64,000 nucleotides of DNA from Colwellia sp. (lineage in GTDB: Bacteria > Pseudomonadota > Gammaproteobacteria > Enterobacterales > Alteromonadaceae), in assembly GCA_013215385.1 (NCBI GenBank), contig JABSOY010000007.1, positions 310,001 to 374,000 of the forward strand. Direction: 5' to 3'. Both the position numbers and the translations under genes were made by a program. A model generated the notes under the pieces. It saw only the letters and a list, made by a program, of their open reading frames with translations. It ran no database searches and was not told where the DNA came from. Positions 29,982-39,254 of the stretch are shown here, piece after piece. Each line of letters starts with the position of its first letter. The stretch's first letter is position 1.

Positions 29982-30014
29982 TGAGCCTGTAACATATATT
30001 GTCTAACTGCCAGT

Positions 30015-30064
30015 TTTAAATAAAGTTCTTTAAACGGTCTTCGAAATCAATTCAAGGCCGTTTT
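30015..30064 (+). repeat. Hairpin repeat copy 1, 3' of gapA
   Basis: TTTAAATAAAGTTCT is followed by an imperfect stem formed by AACGGTCTTCGAA and TTCAAGGCCGTT, then T-rich DNA. The same block, including the mismatched positions of the stem, recurs 3' of the M28 aminopeptidase gene at 58372-58430. It is probably used as a terminator here and belongs to a dispersed repeat family. Confidence 0.75.
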
Positions 30065-30453
30065 CCTAATCTTTATTGGCATCGTCCATTTCATGTCTCA
30101 TCTATCGCAAGATAAACCACTTTCCTCGCTGAATCATCAAAGCAAAAGCTTACGTTTTTAATCGCTTTGCGAATAACACTGTAGAACGATTCTCTCGTAT
30201 TCTTGGTGTAAATAATTTTACGAATATCTACAGAATAATTAAATAGCGTATTTAGATTGGTTCAATGCGCATGTCACGAGCAACTACTTTGGAGATATTT
30301 ATCAAGCCAGCGCGTGCAAAAGTCATCTAGCTCGACTGATATTTCTCCTTACTGCTTGATATAGATGACTAAAAACAACCTATACTGCTTAGTACCATTT
30401 CTATAGCACATATTTCATTGAGTTACGCTCCATATGGACATTAGGACTGAGGG

Positions 30454-30608
30454 AGACCCATATTAATTGCATTATCCGTATACTGGAAGGGGGTAAGCTG
30501 GAGCAATAATAGACATATAAGGTTTACACTAGCTGCAGCCGTTGGAGGTATTTCCGGGTTTATTTCAGGTGTGTATAAAACTGTTCAGATGACACAACCT
30601 ATCTTGTA
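30454..30608 (+). other. Possible remnant of a small membrane-protein gene
   Basis: The 660 bases between gapA and the PstS-like gene have no intact gene. A frame without a start codon at 30454-30608 reads like the end of a membrane protein, with a Gly/Ala/Ile-rich helix (FTLAAAVGGISGFISG) and a stop at 30606. It could be a decayed fragment or chance. The rest of the gap (30065-30450) shows nothing I can identify. Confidence 0.3.
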
Positions 30609-30645
30609 GTACAGGTGTTATGAATATTGCTCTTGCAGCGACAAA

Positions 30646-31056
30646 CTATTCAATACTAAATAACACCTTAACCTGACTGGTAACTAAAGATTCATCAATA
30701 ATACCAATAGCATTTTCTTGCACTGATACTAAGCTTAAAATCTCGGCTGGGCTCTTGGGTATGGGGGCATGCCCTTGACCAGAAAACATCATTTGCACAA
30801 GTTTTCGTTGCAAGTTTTTTTCACTCATTTTAAGCACTTTTTCAATAAAGTTCTGACGGTGAATACCATCTTTAGGAATATATAAATGAGGGATAGTATC
30901 ATTGCTAAAAGATGTTTTTCGCAAGATGTAAAGATCGCGAATATCCTTAGATGTTAATGTAAGCGATAATGATTTATGTACTATCACTACGCTTTTTCCA
31001 TATGAGAATGGGATAAAAAATAATAAAATAGCGACTACTATTAATTTTATTTTCAT
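30646..31056 (-). CDS. Small periplasmic PstS-like substrate-binding protein
   Basis: The 136-residue protein has a Sec signal peptide (MKIKLIVVAILLFFIPFSYG-KS) and the core of phosphate-binding-like periplasmic domains: VVIVHKSL, LTSKDIRDLYILRKTSF, then QFIEKVL-type helix and PAEILSLVSVQENAIGII. Such short PstS-like proteins accompany porins and sensors in Alteromonadales. It is the last gene of the leftward sensory cluster, 5 bases after the receiver-kinase gene, so it probably takes part in sensing rather than in bulk phosphate uptake; no pstCAB is present. Confidence 0.75.
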   Translation of the reverse strand: MKIKLIVVAILLFFIPFSYGKSVVIVHKSLSLTLTSKDIRDLYILRKTSFSNDTIPHLYIPKDGIHRQNFIEKVLKMSEKNLQRKLVQMMFSGQGHAPIPKSPAEILSLVSVQENAIGIIDESLVTSQVKVLFSIE

Positions 31057-31061
31057 AATAT

Positions 31062-32390
31062 TTACTCGTTTATATTGAATGAGTTAACAACTTTTACTGG
31101 GAATAAAAGGTCAAAGCAAACGCCATTGGGCTCTCTCGAGGATAATTTTATTTCACCATCTAGTAATTGTGTCATGATATTATAAACTAAATGCATACCC
31201 AGACCACTGCCGCCTCTCCCTCTTTTTGTGGTGTAGAAAGGTTCGAAGATATGTTGAGAGACTTCTGTTGAACAACCTTTACCGTCATCTTGATATTTTA
31301 TTTTGATAATATTCGGCTTTTGTAAGGTGATTTCTATATCAATAATACCATTATCTTGTTTTTCAAAGCCGTGAATAATTGAATTCATAATTAAATTAAT
31401 CATCACTTGGTTAATTATGCCTACTCGACTATGTACGTTAAGCTGTTCATCACAAATAAGATTAACTTTATGTTTATTTTTATTTAATGTAGGGGTTAAC
31501 GAAGTGATAATTTCATTCATTACTTGATGAAAGCTGAAACTTCTTTCAGCTTCAGAGCTCTGATCAACGGCAACTTGCTTGAAGCTTGATATTAAGTCTG
31601 CTGCTCGTGCCAAATTTTGATAAATAATAGAAAATGTTTGCTCTGACTCGTTAATAAATTTTGCTAATTGAGCCGATTTTAATGTTTTATTTTCAAAATT
31701 ATTTTTTAGGACTTTTAGATTATCAACAATGGTCGTTGATGCTGTTACCCCTATACCTATAGGAGTATTTATTTCGTGCGCTACTCCTGCCACTAATTGA
31801 CCTAAAGAAGCCATTTTTTCTTGTTCAATTAACTTCACTTGCGATCGACTTAATTGTTCCACAGTTTTAGTTAACTGCTTATTCGCTTCTGTAAGTTCGT
31901 TGGAGATCTTATTGGTTTGTGCCCGTGCTAGCTTTTCTTTATTTAGTGATTCATTGGTTAAAGATACTTGCTGATTTAAGTCGCTTACTAAGTCAGCTAA
32001 TATCGCTCTACTTCGGTGAAGTTCTAAAAAGATGTTAACTTTAGATAGCAGTATGGTTTGATCAATGGGTTTCTCAATGTAATCAACCGCCCCTGCACTA
32101 TAACCTTTGAGTTTATTAGCATTATCTTTAAAGGCAGCAGTAACAAAAATTATCGGCGTATTTTGACAGTTTTCATCAGTTCTTAATATTTCTGCCATCT
32201 CGAAACCGTCCATGCCTGGCATATTAATATCTAATAATATCAGTGCGTATCGATGATCTATCGTTGCCATAAGACCTTCATTACCGGAATTAGCGGTAAT
32301 GACTTCGGCATCGACTTCAGCCAACAAGGTTTTCATGGCAAAAATATTCGCCGGTTGGTCATCAACAACTAAAATTTTAGGTTTATTCAT
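31062..32390 (-). CDS. Response regulator / histidine kinase fusion
   Basis: The 442-residue cytoplasmic protein begins with a receiver domain (ILVVDDQPANI; phospho-acceptor Asp in ALILLDINMPGMDG near residue 55; Lys in YIEKPID). A coiled coil at about 130-190 follows, then a HisKA helix with the phospho-His in LVAGVAHEINTPIG near residue 206, and an ATPase domain (NLIMNSIIHGFE N-box; DDGKG; GRGGSGLGMHLV). There is no membrane segment. The receiver at the front suggests that it receives phosphate from the hybrid kinase at the other end of the cluster and then acts as a kinase for an output not encoded here. Confidence 0.9.
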   Translation of the reverse strand: MNKPKILVVDDQPANIFAMKTLLAEVDAEVITANSGNEGLMATIDHRYALILLDINMPGMDGFEMAEILRTDENCQNTPIIFVTAAFKDNANKLKGYSAGAVDYIEKPIDQTILLSKVNIFLELHRSRAILADLVSDLNQQVSLTNESLNKEKLARAQTNKISNELTEANKQLTKTVEQLSRSQVKLIEQEKMASLGQLVAGVAHEINTPIGIGVTASTTIVDNLKVLKNNFENKTLKSAQLAKFINESEQTFSIIYQNLARAADLISSFKQVAVDQSSEAERSFSFHQVMNEIITSLTPTLNKNKHKVNLICDEQLNVHSRVGIINQVMINLIMNSIIHGFEKQDNGIIDIEITLQKPNIIKIKYQDDGKGCSTEVSQHIFEPFYTTKRGRGGSGLGMHLVYNIMTQLLDGEIKLSSREPNGVCFDLLFPVKVVNSFNINE

Positions 32391-32398
32391 ATATTAAC

Positions 32399-32968
32399 CT
32401 ACATCGCTTTAATTGAAGTATTAATTTGCATAAGGGTTAGCTCTTCTGCACATTTTGTCTGCTGGATTGCAGCTCTTGGCATAGCGGGAAAGCTAGCACT
32501 TTCTATGTTTTGAACAATTACTTGTCCACCATTATTTTCTACTGCTTCAGCTCCTTTTGCACCATCACTGTTATTACCGGTTAAGATAATGGCTAAAATA
32601 GCGCCTGAAAAAGCATCAATAGCGGATAAAAGTGTAATATCAATAGCTGGACGACATCCTAAAACACGTTCATCTAAAGACAAACTGAATGTTTGATTCT
32701 CTTCCATTAACAAATGAAAGCCGCCTGGAGCGATATAACACTTCCCTGATTTAATCTGCTCACCATCTTTAGCTTCTAAAAACGTTAAGTTTAACTTCTT
32801 ATTTAACACTTCTAATAGCATATTTTCAGCATTTAGTGCAAGGTGTTGAATGATAACGACAGGAAAACTAAAAGGTTTATCTATATTATCAAATATCTCA
32901 AATAATGCCTTCATGCCCCCTGAAGAGCAGCCGATAATTAACACCCCTGGTGTTAATGATTTAATCAT
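32399..32968 (-). CDS. Single-domain CheB-type methylesterase
   Basis: CheB removes methyl groups from glutamates of chemoreceptors. Only the methylesterase domain is present: catalytic Ser in IGCSSGGMKAL, His in IIQHLA, and Asp in LTGNNSDGAKGA; CRPAIDITLLSA is also a family block. It has no receiver domain, so it cannot be controlled by its own phosphorylation. I prefer the start at 32968 (MIKSLTPGVLIIG), which overlaps the end of cheR by 8 bases; ATG 32980 is an alternative. Its substrate is probably the hybrid kinase of the cluster, as no chemoreceptor gene is nearby. Confidence 0.88.
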   Translation of the reverse strand: MIKSLTPGVLIIGCSSGGMKALFEIFDNIDKPFSFPVVIIQHLALNAENMLLEVLNKKLNLTFLEAKDGEQIKSGKCYIAPGGFHLLMEENQTFSLSLDERVLGCRPAIDITLLSAIDAFSGAILAIILTGNNSDGAKGAEAVENNGGQVIVQNIESASFPAMPRAAIQQTKCAEELTLMQINTSIKAM

Positions 32969-33797
32969 GACAAAGACCATTATGCTTAGCTTTTTTGAAA
33001 ATAGCATTGACCGATGAAACACTTTGAAATTTTGATTCCATAAAGTGTTTCGGTTGATTATCTTTTAAGCCTAAACAGACAAAACCAGTGCGTTCTAAAC
33101 TGTTATGTATTAACGACATTAAGGTTTCTTTTAAGGTATGATTGAAATAAATCATCACATTGCGGCACATAATTAATTGAAATTCGCCAAAGACCCCATC
33201 GGTAGTAATGTTATGTGTCGAAAAGTATATTTTGTCTAAAATCTCTGAGTTTAATTTAGCAAAACCATAAACCATCGTAAGATACTTTGAAAGGTGCTGT
33301 TGTCCGCCTGCATTTTTGTACGCTGAATTTAAGCTATCTATGTCATCTGCTTTAAAGATACCTTGGGAAGCTTGCTCTAGGGCAACATCATTAATATCTG
33401 TGGCATATATGCGTACGCGTGACAGTAAATTAAGTTCTTCAAGCATAATCGCCATCGAAAATGCCTCTTGTCCGCCAGCACAACCGGCAATCCAAATGTT
33501 TATCTGCGGATATGAAGCAAGTTGAGGGACAATTTCTTCTTTTAGATATTTGAATACCTTCGGATCTCTAAATAATTCCGACACAGGCACTGAGATATGG
33601 CTGATCACCGAAGCAAGTAATTTGTTGTTTGCTAGTAAGTCGGGGAGCAAACTGATAATACTCGGGTACTGAAGTTCTTTTACGCAAGCAATTATTCTAC
33701 GTTTTAAAGATGCCTGTGCGTAATTACTGAAATCATAGCCATATTTTAGTTTAATGGCTTCGATAAATAGTTTGACTTCGATATCTTGATTATTCAT
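32961..33797 (-). CDS. CheR-type protein-glutamate O-methyltransferase
   Basis: CheR methylates receptor glutamates with AdoMet. Starting at ATG 33797 gives 278 residues with the N-terminal helical domain (YGYDFSNYAQASLKRRI) and the AdoMet domain: AGCAGGQEAFSMAI (family AGCSTGEEPYS), YATDIN with the adenosine-binding Asp, and LIMCRNVMIYFNHTLKE. The start lies 5 bases after the kinase stop codon; the longer open frame runs back into the kinase gene and is less likely. Placement between a kinase and CheB points to an adaptation loop for a non-chemotaxis sensor. Confidence 0.9.
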   Translation of the reverse strand: MNNQDIEVKLFIEAIKLKYGYDFSNYAQASLKRRIIACVKELQYPSIISLLPDLLANNKLLASVISHISVPVSELFRDPKVFKYLKEEIVPQLASYPQINIWIAGCAGGQEAFSMAIMLEELNLLSRVRIYATDINDVALEQASQGIFKADDIDSLNSAYKNAGGQQHLSKYLTMVYGFAKLNSEILDKIYFSTHNITTDGVFGEFQLIMCRNVMIYFNHTLKETLMSLIHNSLERTGFVCLGLKDNQPKHFMESKFQSVSSVNAIFKKAKHNGLCHD

Positions 33798-33801
33798 ATG
33801 A

Positions 33802-36800
33802 TTAACTTGAGCCAAGTAATTTATGTAAAGTATCAAGCAACAAATCAGTATCTACAGGTTTTGATATGTAATCATTAGCCCCAGCATTAATGCACCTTTC
33901 TCGATCGCCTTTCATCGCTTTTGCAGTCAGCGCTATAATAGGCAGTGTTTTATATTTACTTTGTTTTCGAATGGCTGCAATTGTTTCATAGCCGTCCATG
34001 CCCGGCATCATTATATCCATTAACACGGCATCAATTTCAGTATTTTCCTCTAATTGTTTTAACGATTTTTCGCCATCTTGCGCCATAATGACATGTACAC
34101 CGAATTCGCGCAGTACATGTGATAGAGCAAAGGTATTACGCATATCATCATCAACAACCAATATTTTCTTACCACTTAAAACAGCTTCATGATTAGCTGA
34201 TTGCATAGTTAGCTGCTTGTCGATTTTCGGTAAGTTTAGATTTTTCATACTGTGTAAAAATAAGCTTACTTCATCTTGCAAGCGCTCCGTTGCTCGAGAC
34301 CCTTTAATAACAATGCTATCGGTAAATTGTCTAATATATTGTATTTCCTGATCTGAAAGTTCCCGACCAGAATAAACAATAATAGGAGGTTTAACTCTTT
34401 GCTGGTATATGGTGTCTAGCTGAGCGAGAATATCTTGACCATCCATATCGGGCAGTGTTAAATCAAGAATAATGCAGCCAAAGTCTTTATTTTTCATACT
34501 CTCGATTGCTTTATTACCGGTGTCAACAAGTTCAATTTCTTTGCTTAAATTGGTGATAAGCGTTTTAATCGCGATGGCAGTCCCTTGATCGTCTTCGACG
34601 ACTAAAATACGGCTGTTTGGCGAAACACTGTGCTCAACTAATTTATCAATTATATTAGCGATTTCACCCGATGAACTTGTTTTTTGTAGATAACCTATAG
34701 CCCCTTCAAGTGATTGGCTTTTATCAAAATCACCTGCAGAAACTATATGAACAACAAGGTATTTAAGAGCGGGATCGTTTTTAATTTTATGTAGTACTTG
34801 CCAGCCATTCATATCTGGTAAACCGATATCTAACAATACCCCAGTAAAAGTGTGCTGTTTGAGAGCAACAAGAGCATTTTCACCACTATTAACGGCAATC
34901 GCTTTTATTGATTTCTGATGAATTTGTTCAAGTAGAAATTGCGCATAAATCGGATCATCTTCAACAATAAGTATCAACGCTTTTTGCTGACCAAGTGTTA
35001 ACCGGTCATCACTGATAAACGATGAAAAGTTTTTGTTATTAACAGGAGTAACAGAGGGTTCTTGGTGCAGCCCTGTATTTATCGGAAAAGTTGCTACAGT
35101 GGAAGCTCCTGTGAAATTACCTTCATCAATAGCGAGTTCACCCAGTACCAGCGAGAAACAACTGCCTTTACCTAATTCGCTTTCAACCGAAATTTTACCG
35201 TTAAGTAATTTAGCTAAGTTAAGACAAATAGATAAACCTAAACCCGTACCGCCAAAACGTCTATTGGTGGCTCCATCTGCTTGGTTAAATGCGCCAAAAA
35301 CATTATTTAATTGGTTTTTATCGATACCAATCCCCGTATCGGCAACACTCACTTGAACTTGCTTATCCTCACCCATAGAAGAAGACGTGAAAGAGATTTT
35401 CACTTGTCCCTGTTCGGTAAACTTAATCGCATTACCGATCAAGTTGGTAATAATTTGCTCGACTTTGCTGATATCAGTAATAAAGTTGCTTGGCATGTTT
35501 TCATCAAAGGACAAAACGAGCTCAATCCCCTTATCTTCCGCCATGTGCTCAAATTTTCTTTTTATTTGGCTGTGCAAATGAATAAAGTCAACATCGGCAC
35601 CAACCACATCCATTTTACCGGCTTCAATTTTAGACAAATCTAAAATATCATTAATCAATTCAAGCAATTGCCGCCCTGACCCATGTATGATTTCAGCCGC
35701 TTCAACACTGTCATCATTTAAGTCACCGGCTTTATTGTCAGCCAGGCTTTTTGCTAAAATAAGCAAGCTGTTCAGTGGTGTTCTAAGTTCATGACTCATA
35801 TTAGCTAAAAACTCAGATTTATAACGATTTGATTGTTCTAACTCTTCAGCCTTTGCAACGTTTTCTTGAGATATGGTTTCAAGATCATGCTGTTTTCGCT
35901 CTAATATCAGCGTTTTTTCGGTCAGTTCCTCATTAACAACTCTTGCCTCCTCTTCTGAAGCGAGTAACTCTTGTGTGCGCTCTTCCAGCATATTGGTTTT
36001 TTCAAATAACTCTTCATTTGATGCTTTCATTTCTTCTTCACTGGCGCGTAATTCTGCTTCACTTTTACGCAGAGCTTCTGTTTGTTGAGAGGTTTGAGTC
36101 AATAATAGTTCGGTGCGCTCACTACGTAAGACGTTTTCCATATTTAACGCAAGCATAGGAATTATACTCGTCAGCATGCGTTGCTTGGTCTCATCAATTT
36201 CTTCAAAGGTGGCTATTTCAATAACGCCGAGTAATTTGTCTTTATGGATAATAGGGGTAGCAATTATTGCTTTAGGCTTTGACTCTCCTAATGCAGAGGA
36301 AATCATAATATAGTCGTCAGGTAAGCTAGCAACAATGAGTTGTTGTTTTTCTAATGCAGCTTGACCAGAAAGACCTTGCCCTAAAGCTAATTCATTATTT
36401 AGGCACTTTCTATGTTGAAAGCCAAAACTGCCTTTTTGGCGCAGTACATTGTCGCCTTCTAATACATACAATGCGCCGTGACCACCATGCAATATTTTAC
36501 ATAACCGGCTGATGGCGTCACTGCAAAAATCAGTTATATTTTCAGCCGCCTGTAGGGATCTAAATATCTCTGAAGAACCCGTTTTCGCTTTAATGGCATT
36601 ATTTTTAAACACTTGGACCGTATTAGCCATACGTCCGATTTCATCTTTTCGGGTGAGAAAAGGAATATCAATACTGACTTTATCATTGGCTAACGATTCC
36701 ATCGCATTGGTCATTTCTCGTATAGGAATGGTTAAATGACGCCCCAAAAAAATGGCGATACTTAGGCCTGTTATCACAGCAAGTAAGGCTAACCAGAAGG

Positions 36801-37683
36801 TGGTATTTATTTCTTCATCAACAATATTGCTCATTTCTGGGCCAAGCAAATTTTGCTCAGCCATAACGTCAAATTTCATTTCCTCTATTTCGGCAACAAC
36901 TTTAGGACCTATGATATCTAAGGTCTTTTCGACTAAACGAGTTCTTTTGGTTATCAGTTCAAAGACCTGTTGATACAGTGTTTGATAATGGTTTGAGAGC
37001 CTAACGACATCTTGTACGTGTTTTATAATTTCATCTGTTTTCAGTGTGTCGATTAAATTTTGCTGCTGTTTGCCGAAGTCAGTCAGTTCAAACTGTATGC
37101 GTTGGTTTAGTGTCGTATTCTGACTGACTAAAAACTTATGAATATAAAGGCGGGCGAGTAAAAAAGCGCGTAATGCTTTTGTGGATATTAACGTTGAAGA
37201 TGACAGTTCCGTTTCGCCTATACTTTCATTTATGTTGGTAAGTTTAACTTCAATGTTTGGCCCAAAAAAATCTAACCCTTCTTCTATTAACGCCGTTATT
37301 TGTTCCTGTAAATTGGTAACTTCGATAAAAGTGCTGCGATATGTTTCTAAATCTGATTGCAGCCTTTCTACAGTGGCTAATTTTCGTTCAGAAGTAACAT
37401 TGTTTTTAAGGTTATTGATGTGCTTTAATGTCGCCGAAATTTTTTCATCTACACCTTTTATATTATTATCACTGGCATTAATTATGTAATTTTTGGCAAA
37501 AAGATGAGCGGATAACATATTGGCTTGAATACGACCAGAGGCATTGGTTTGTGATGCTAACTGGTGGTAACGTGAAATGTCTTTACCTAAACCGTTAACC
37601 GTATCAATGCCAACTACCGCTACAATGACTAGAAGTACAAGAATGCTAAATGAAGATAAAAATATTTTAGCTGTTATTTTCAT
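33802..37683 (-). CDS. Membrane hybrid histidine kinase: HAMP-GAF-HisKA-ATPase-three receivers
   Basis: Start at ATG 37683 is set by GGAGGTG seven bases upstream; the protein is about 1293 residues. In order: TM1 near 5-25, a helical periplasmic sensor of about 270 residues, TM2 near 297-318, HAMP, a GAF domain (~390-525), a Glu-rich coiled coil (~530-615), HisKA with the phospho-His in NMSHELRTPLNS near 631, an ATPase domain (NLIGNAIKFTEQG; GTGLGLSICLNL), and three receivers with Asp in LLDIGLPDMNG (~949), ILDLTLPDMDG (~1076) and LMDIMMPGMDG (~1222). The second receiver has YSGRE and VIKGSRA where most have a T/S-A and K-P pair, so it may be atypical. It resembles the architecture of sensors that borrow CheB and CheR. 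The four-helix-type periplasmic domain and HAMP are like chemoreceptors. Confidence 0.92.
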   Translation of the reverse strand: MKITAKIFLSSFSILVLLVIVAVVGIDTVNGLGKDISRYHQLASQTNASGRIQANMLSAHLFAKNYIINASDNNIKGVDEKISATLKHINNLKNNVTSERKLATVERLQSDLETYRSTFIEVTNLQEQITALIEEGLDFFGPNIEVKLTNINESIGETELSSSTLISTKALRAFLLARLYIHKFLVSQNTTLNQRIQFELTDFGKQQQNLIDTLKTDEIIKHVQDVVRLSNHYQTLYQQVFELITKRTRLVEKTLDIIGPKVVAEIEEMKFDVMAEQNLLGPEMSNIVDEEINTTFWLALLAVITGLSIAIFLGRHLTIPIREMTNAMESLANDKVSIDIPFLTRKDEIGRMANTVQVFKNNAIKAKTGSSEIFRSLQAAENITDFCSDAISRLCKILHGGHGALYVLEGDNVLRQKGSFGFQHRKCLNNELALGQGLSGQAALEKQQLIVASLPDDYIMISSALGESKPKAIIATPIIHKDKLLGVIEIATFEEIDETKQRMLTSIIPMLALNMENVLRSERTELLLTQTSQQTEALRKSEAELRASEEEMKASNEELFEKTNMLEERTQELLASEEEARVVNEELTEKTLILERKQHDLETISQENVAKAEELEQSNRYKSEFLANMSHELRTPLNSLLILAKSLADNKAGDLNDDSVEAAEIIHGSGRQLLELINDILDLSKIEAGKMDVVGADVDFIHLHSQIKRKFEHMAEDKGIELVLSFDENMPSNFITDISKVEQIITNLIGNAIKFTEQGQVKISFTSSSMGEDKQVQVSVADTGIGIDKNQLNNVFGAFNQADGATNRRFGGTGLGLSICLNLAKLLNGKISVESELGKGSCFSLVLGELAIDEGNFTGASTVATFPINTGLHQEPSVTPVNNKNFSSFISDDRLTLGQQKALILIVEDDPIYAQFLLEQIHQKSIKAIAVNSGENALVALKQHTFTGVLLDIGLPDMNGWQVLHKIKNDPALKYLVVHIVSAGDFDKSQSLEGAIGYLQKTSSSGEIANIIDKLVEHSVSPNSRILVVEDDQGTAIAIKTLITNLSKEIELVDTGNKAIESMKNKDFGCIILDLTLPDMDGQDILAQLDTIYQQRVKPPIIVYSGRELSDQEIQYIRQFTDSIVIKGSRATERLQDEVSLFLHSMKNLNLPKIDKQLTMQSANHEAVLSGKKILVVDDDMRNTFALSHVLREFGVHVIMAQDGEKSLKQLEENTEIDAVLMDIMMPGMDGYETIAAIRKQSKYKTLPIIALTAKAMKGDRERCINAGANDYISKPVDTDLLLDTLHKLLGSS

Positions 37684-37740
37684 AAAACACCTCCGGTACA
37701 ATAAAAGGATTGCTTCTGGTATCTTTGCAGGTTGCGTTTC

Positions 37741-38865
37741 CTAAAAGACATAGTCAATACCTACGGTTAATACTTTGCCGGTTTGGCCGTTAGTTTTATC
37801 GTAAGAATATTGTATTTTAAAGGCGGTATTAATATCTAAGTCATACTTAAGGCCGACACTATAAACTTCATTTTCTTTTTTTTGTGCAGCTAATAAAGCA
37901 AGGGCGCTATTTTTTATTGGGTCATCGTTAGGAATGGGATTAGCAAGTGAGTAATGTGGTTTGTTTTTATCTTTTTCATACGTAAGATGAATTAGCCAAT
38001 CACCAAAGTATTGACCTGCAGAAATATATTGTGAATATTGATCAGAAAAGTAGCCATCTAAATCAAATAGTGACCACTCGCCATGCAAGAGATACTTACT
38101 GTTATCAAAAAAGTACCCTAAGGCAATGATGTAACTTTGTTTGTCCACTACGGCAATATCATCGGCTACCTCAGCGTATCCAGCATCAGAGATTTCTTGT
38201 AAACCCGCGACCACATTCTCAGGCTCTAAAGTAAATTGTACAGAATGGACAGAGGCAAATAAACGGGTTGTTTCATTCGTTAAATTCCACGCTATAGAGT
38301 ACCAACTTTTGCCATCAAATAAAGTAGGAGGCAGAGTGGAACCTGATAAAACGTAGTTGGAGTTTTGGTAGTTTCCTGCGGTTAATGCTAGGTTTGAATG
38401 CCAGTTTGACATATCATATTGATAGCGTATTTTAATACCTTCGAAAGAATTAAAAGGGGCTGAATAAACACCTTGCGGAGCACGTGTCCAATGATACGTT
38501 TGTTTTACGTCAAGGTAGTCAGATTGTGCAAACCAAGGAATTCGAATACGACCGCCTTGTACCGACCAGTTGTTATCTATTTTATATTCAATAAAGGCCC
38601 ACTCTGCATTAATCTCAAATTCATCATTGGCTTTACCCACCAATTGAATGGTTGCAGACATTTTACTGCTGGTTCTAGCGGTTATTTGTATCCCTGCAAG
38701 CGTATCGGGTCGGTAGCGAATACTGTCATCATACCCGTAAGTGTCAGCATTACTTTCTAAGTTAGTGCCAGCATGAGCCGAAAGAAAACCGTTAATTTTT
38801 ACATCTGAAGCGTGAGAGTTTGTTACAAGGAAAAATAAAAATATAAGTCTACTGAAAATTTTCAA
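37741..38865 (-). CDS. Outer-membrane porin-like beta-barrel
   Basis: The mature protein is rich in alternating polar and aromatic residues and ends in GIDYVF, a terminal-Phe beta-signal used by BamA clients. The TTG at 38865 is preferred: it follows GGAG by 6 bases and gives a clean signal peptide (LKIFSRLIFLFFLVTNSHA-S). The frame is open from a GTG at 38889. The protein has about 374 residues and resembles short porins of Alteromonadales that sit next to PstS-like or sensory genes. It is the first gene of the cluster and would admit the sensed ligand to the periplasm; that role is inference. Confidence 0.8.
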   Translation of the reverse strand: MKIFSRLIFLFFLVTNSHASDVKINGFLSAHAGTNLESNADTYGYDDSIRYRPDTLAGIQITARTSSKMSATIQLVGKANDEFEINAEWAFIEYKIDNNWSVQGGRIRIPWFAQSDYLDVKQTYHWTRAPQGVYSAPFNSFEGIKIRYQYDMSNWHSNLALTAGNYQNSNYVLSGSTLPPTLFDGKSWYSIAWNLTNETTRLFASVHSVQFTLEPENVVAGLQEISDAGYAEVADDIAVVDKQSYIIALGYFFDNSKYLLHGEWSLFDLDGYFSDQYSQYISAGQYFGDWLIHLTYEKDKNKPHYSLANPIPNDDPIKNSALALLAAQKKENEVYSVGLKYDLDINTAFKIQYSYDKTNGQTGKVLTVGIDYVF

Positions 38866-38889
38866 GCTGCTCTCCAAAATACAACGCAC

Positions 38890-39254
38890 AAAGTTGTTAC
38901 GCTAACTAAATAACCTTAACAAACTAATACCCATTCAACAAACTTATGATTAAACTTATTGATTTTAACTGCTTTATTGTTAAAGTGATGTGAGTTTAGT
39001 TTTTTATTTGTTAGTTCAATATTAGTCAGAAAGCGCTTTTAGCACGCATTAATAACAAAGAAATTTAAATACTCCAGAATATGCACAGCACGAACATTGT
39101 TACAGGATCACTGCAAAGCAAACATCATGCTAACATTGGTTATTTACATATCTGTGTCATGATAATATATATTCCGTAAACGATTGTTCTTAATCAATAA
39201 CCACTCTCTTTACTCTTCTTCTTTTTTAATAGCTCTCTACACTGGTAATAACCA
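38890..39254. other. Gene-less region upstream of the sensory cluster
   Basis: About 365 AT-rich bases hold the promoter of the leftward porin-kinase cluster. I see no gene, terminator or convincing operator here. Confidence 0.5.

Noticed and set aside
32961-33836. Longer cheR start at 33836 overlapping the kinase gene
   Set aside because: The conserved CheR N-terminus begins at ATG 33797, right after the kinase stop; the extra 13 residues do not fit the family.
34998-36970. Many open frames of 60-110 codons on the + strand opposite the hybrid kinase and TonB receptor
   Set aside because: They are shadows of the long leftward genes with Ser/Leu-rich composition and no ribosome sites.
31062-38865. 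Complete chemotaxis operon
   Set aside because: CheR and CheB are present, but there is no receptor, CheA, CheW or CheY, so I describe it as a sensor cluster with borrowed adaptation enzymes.
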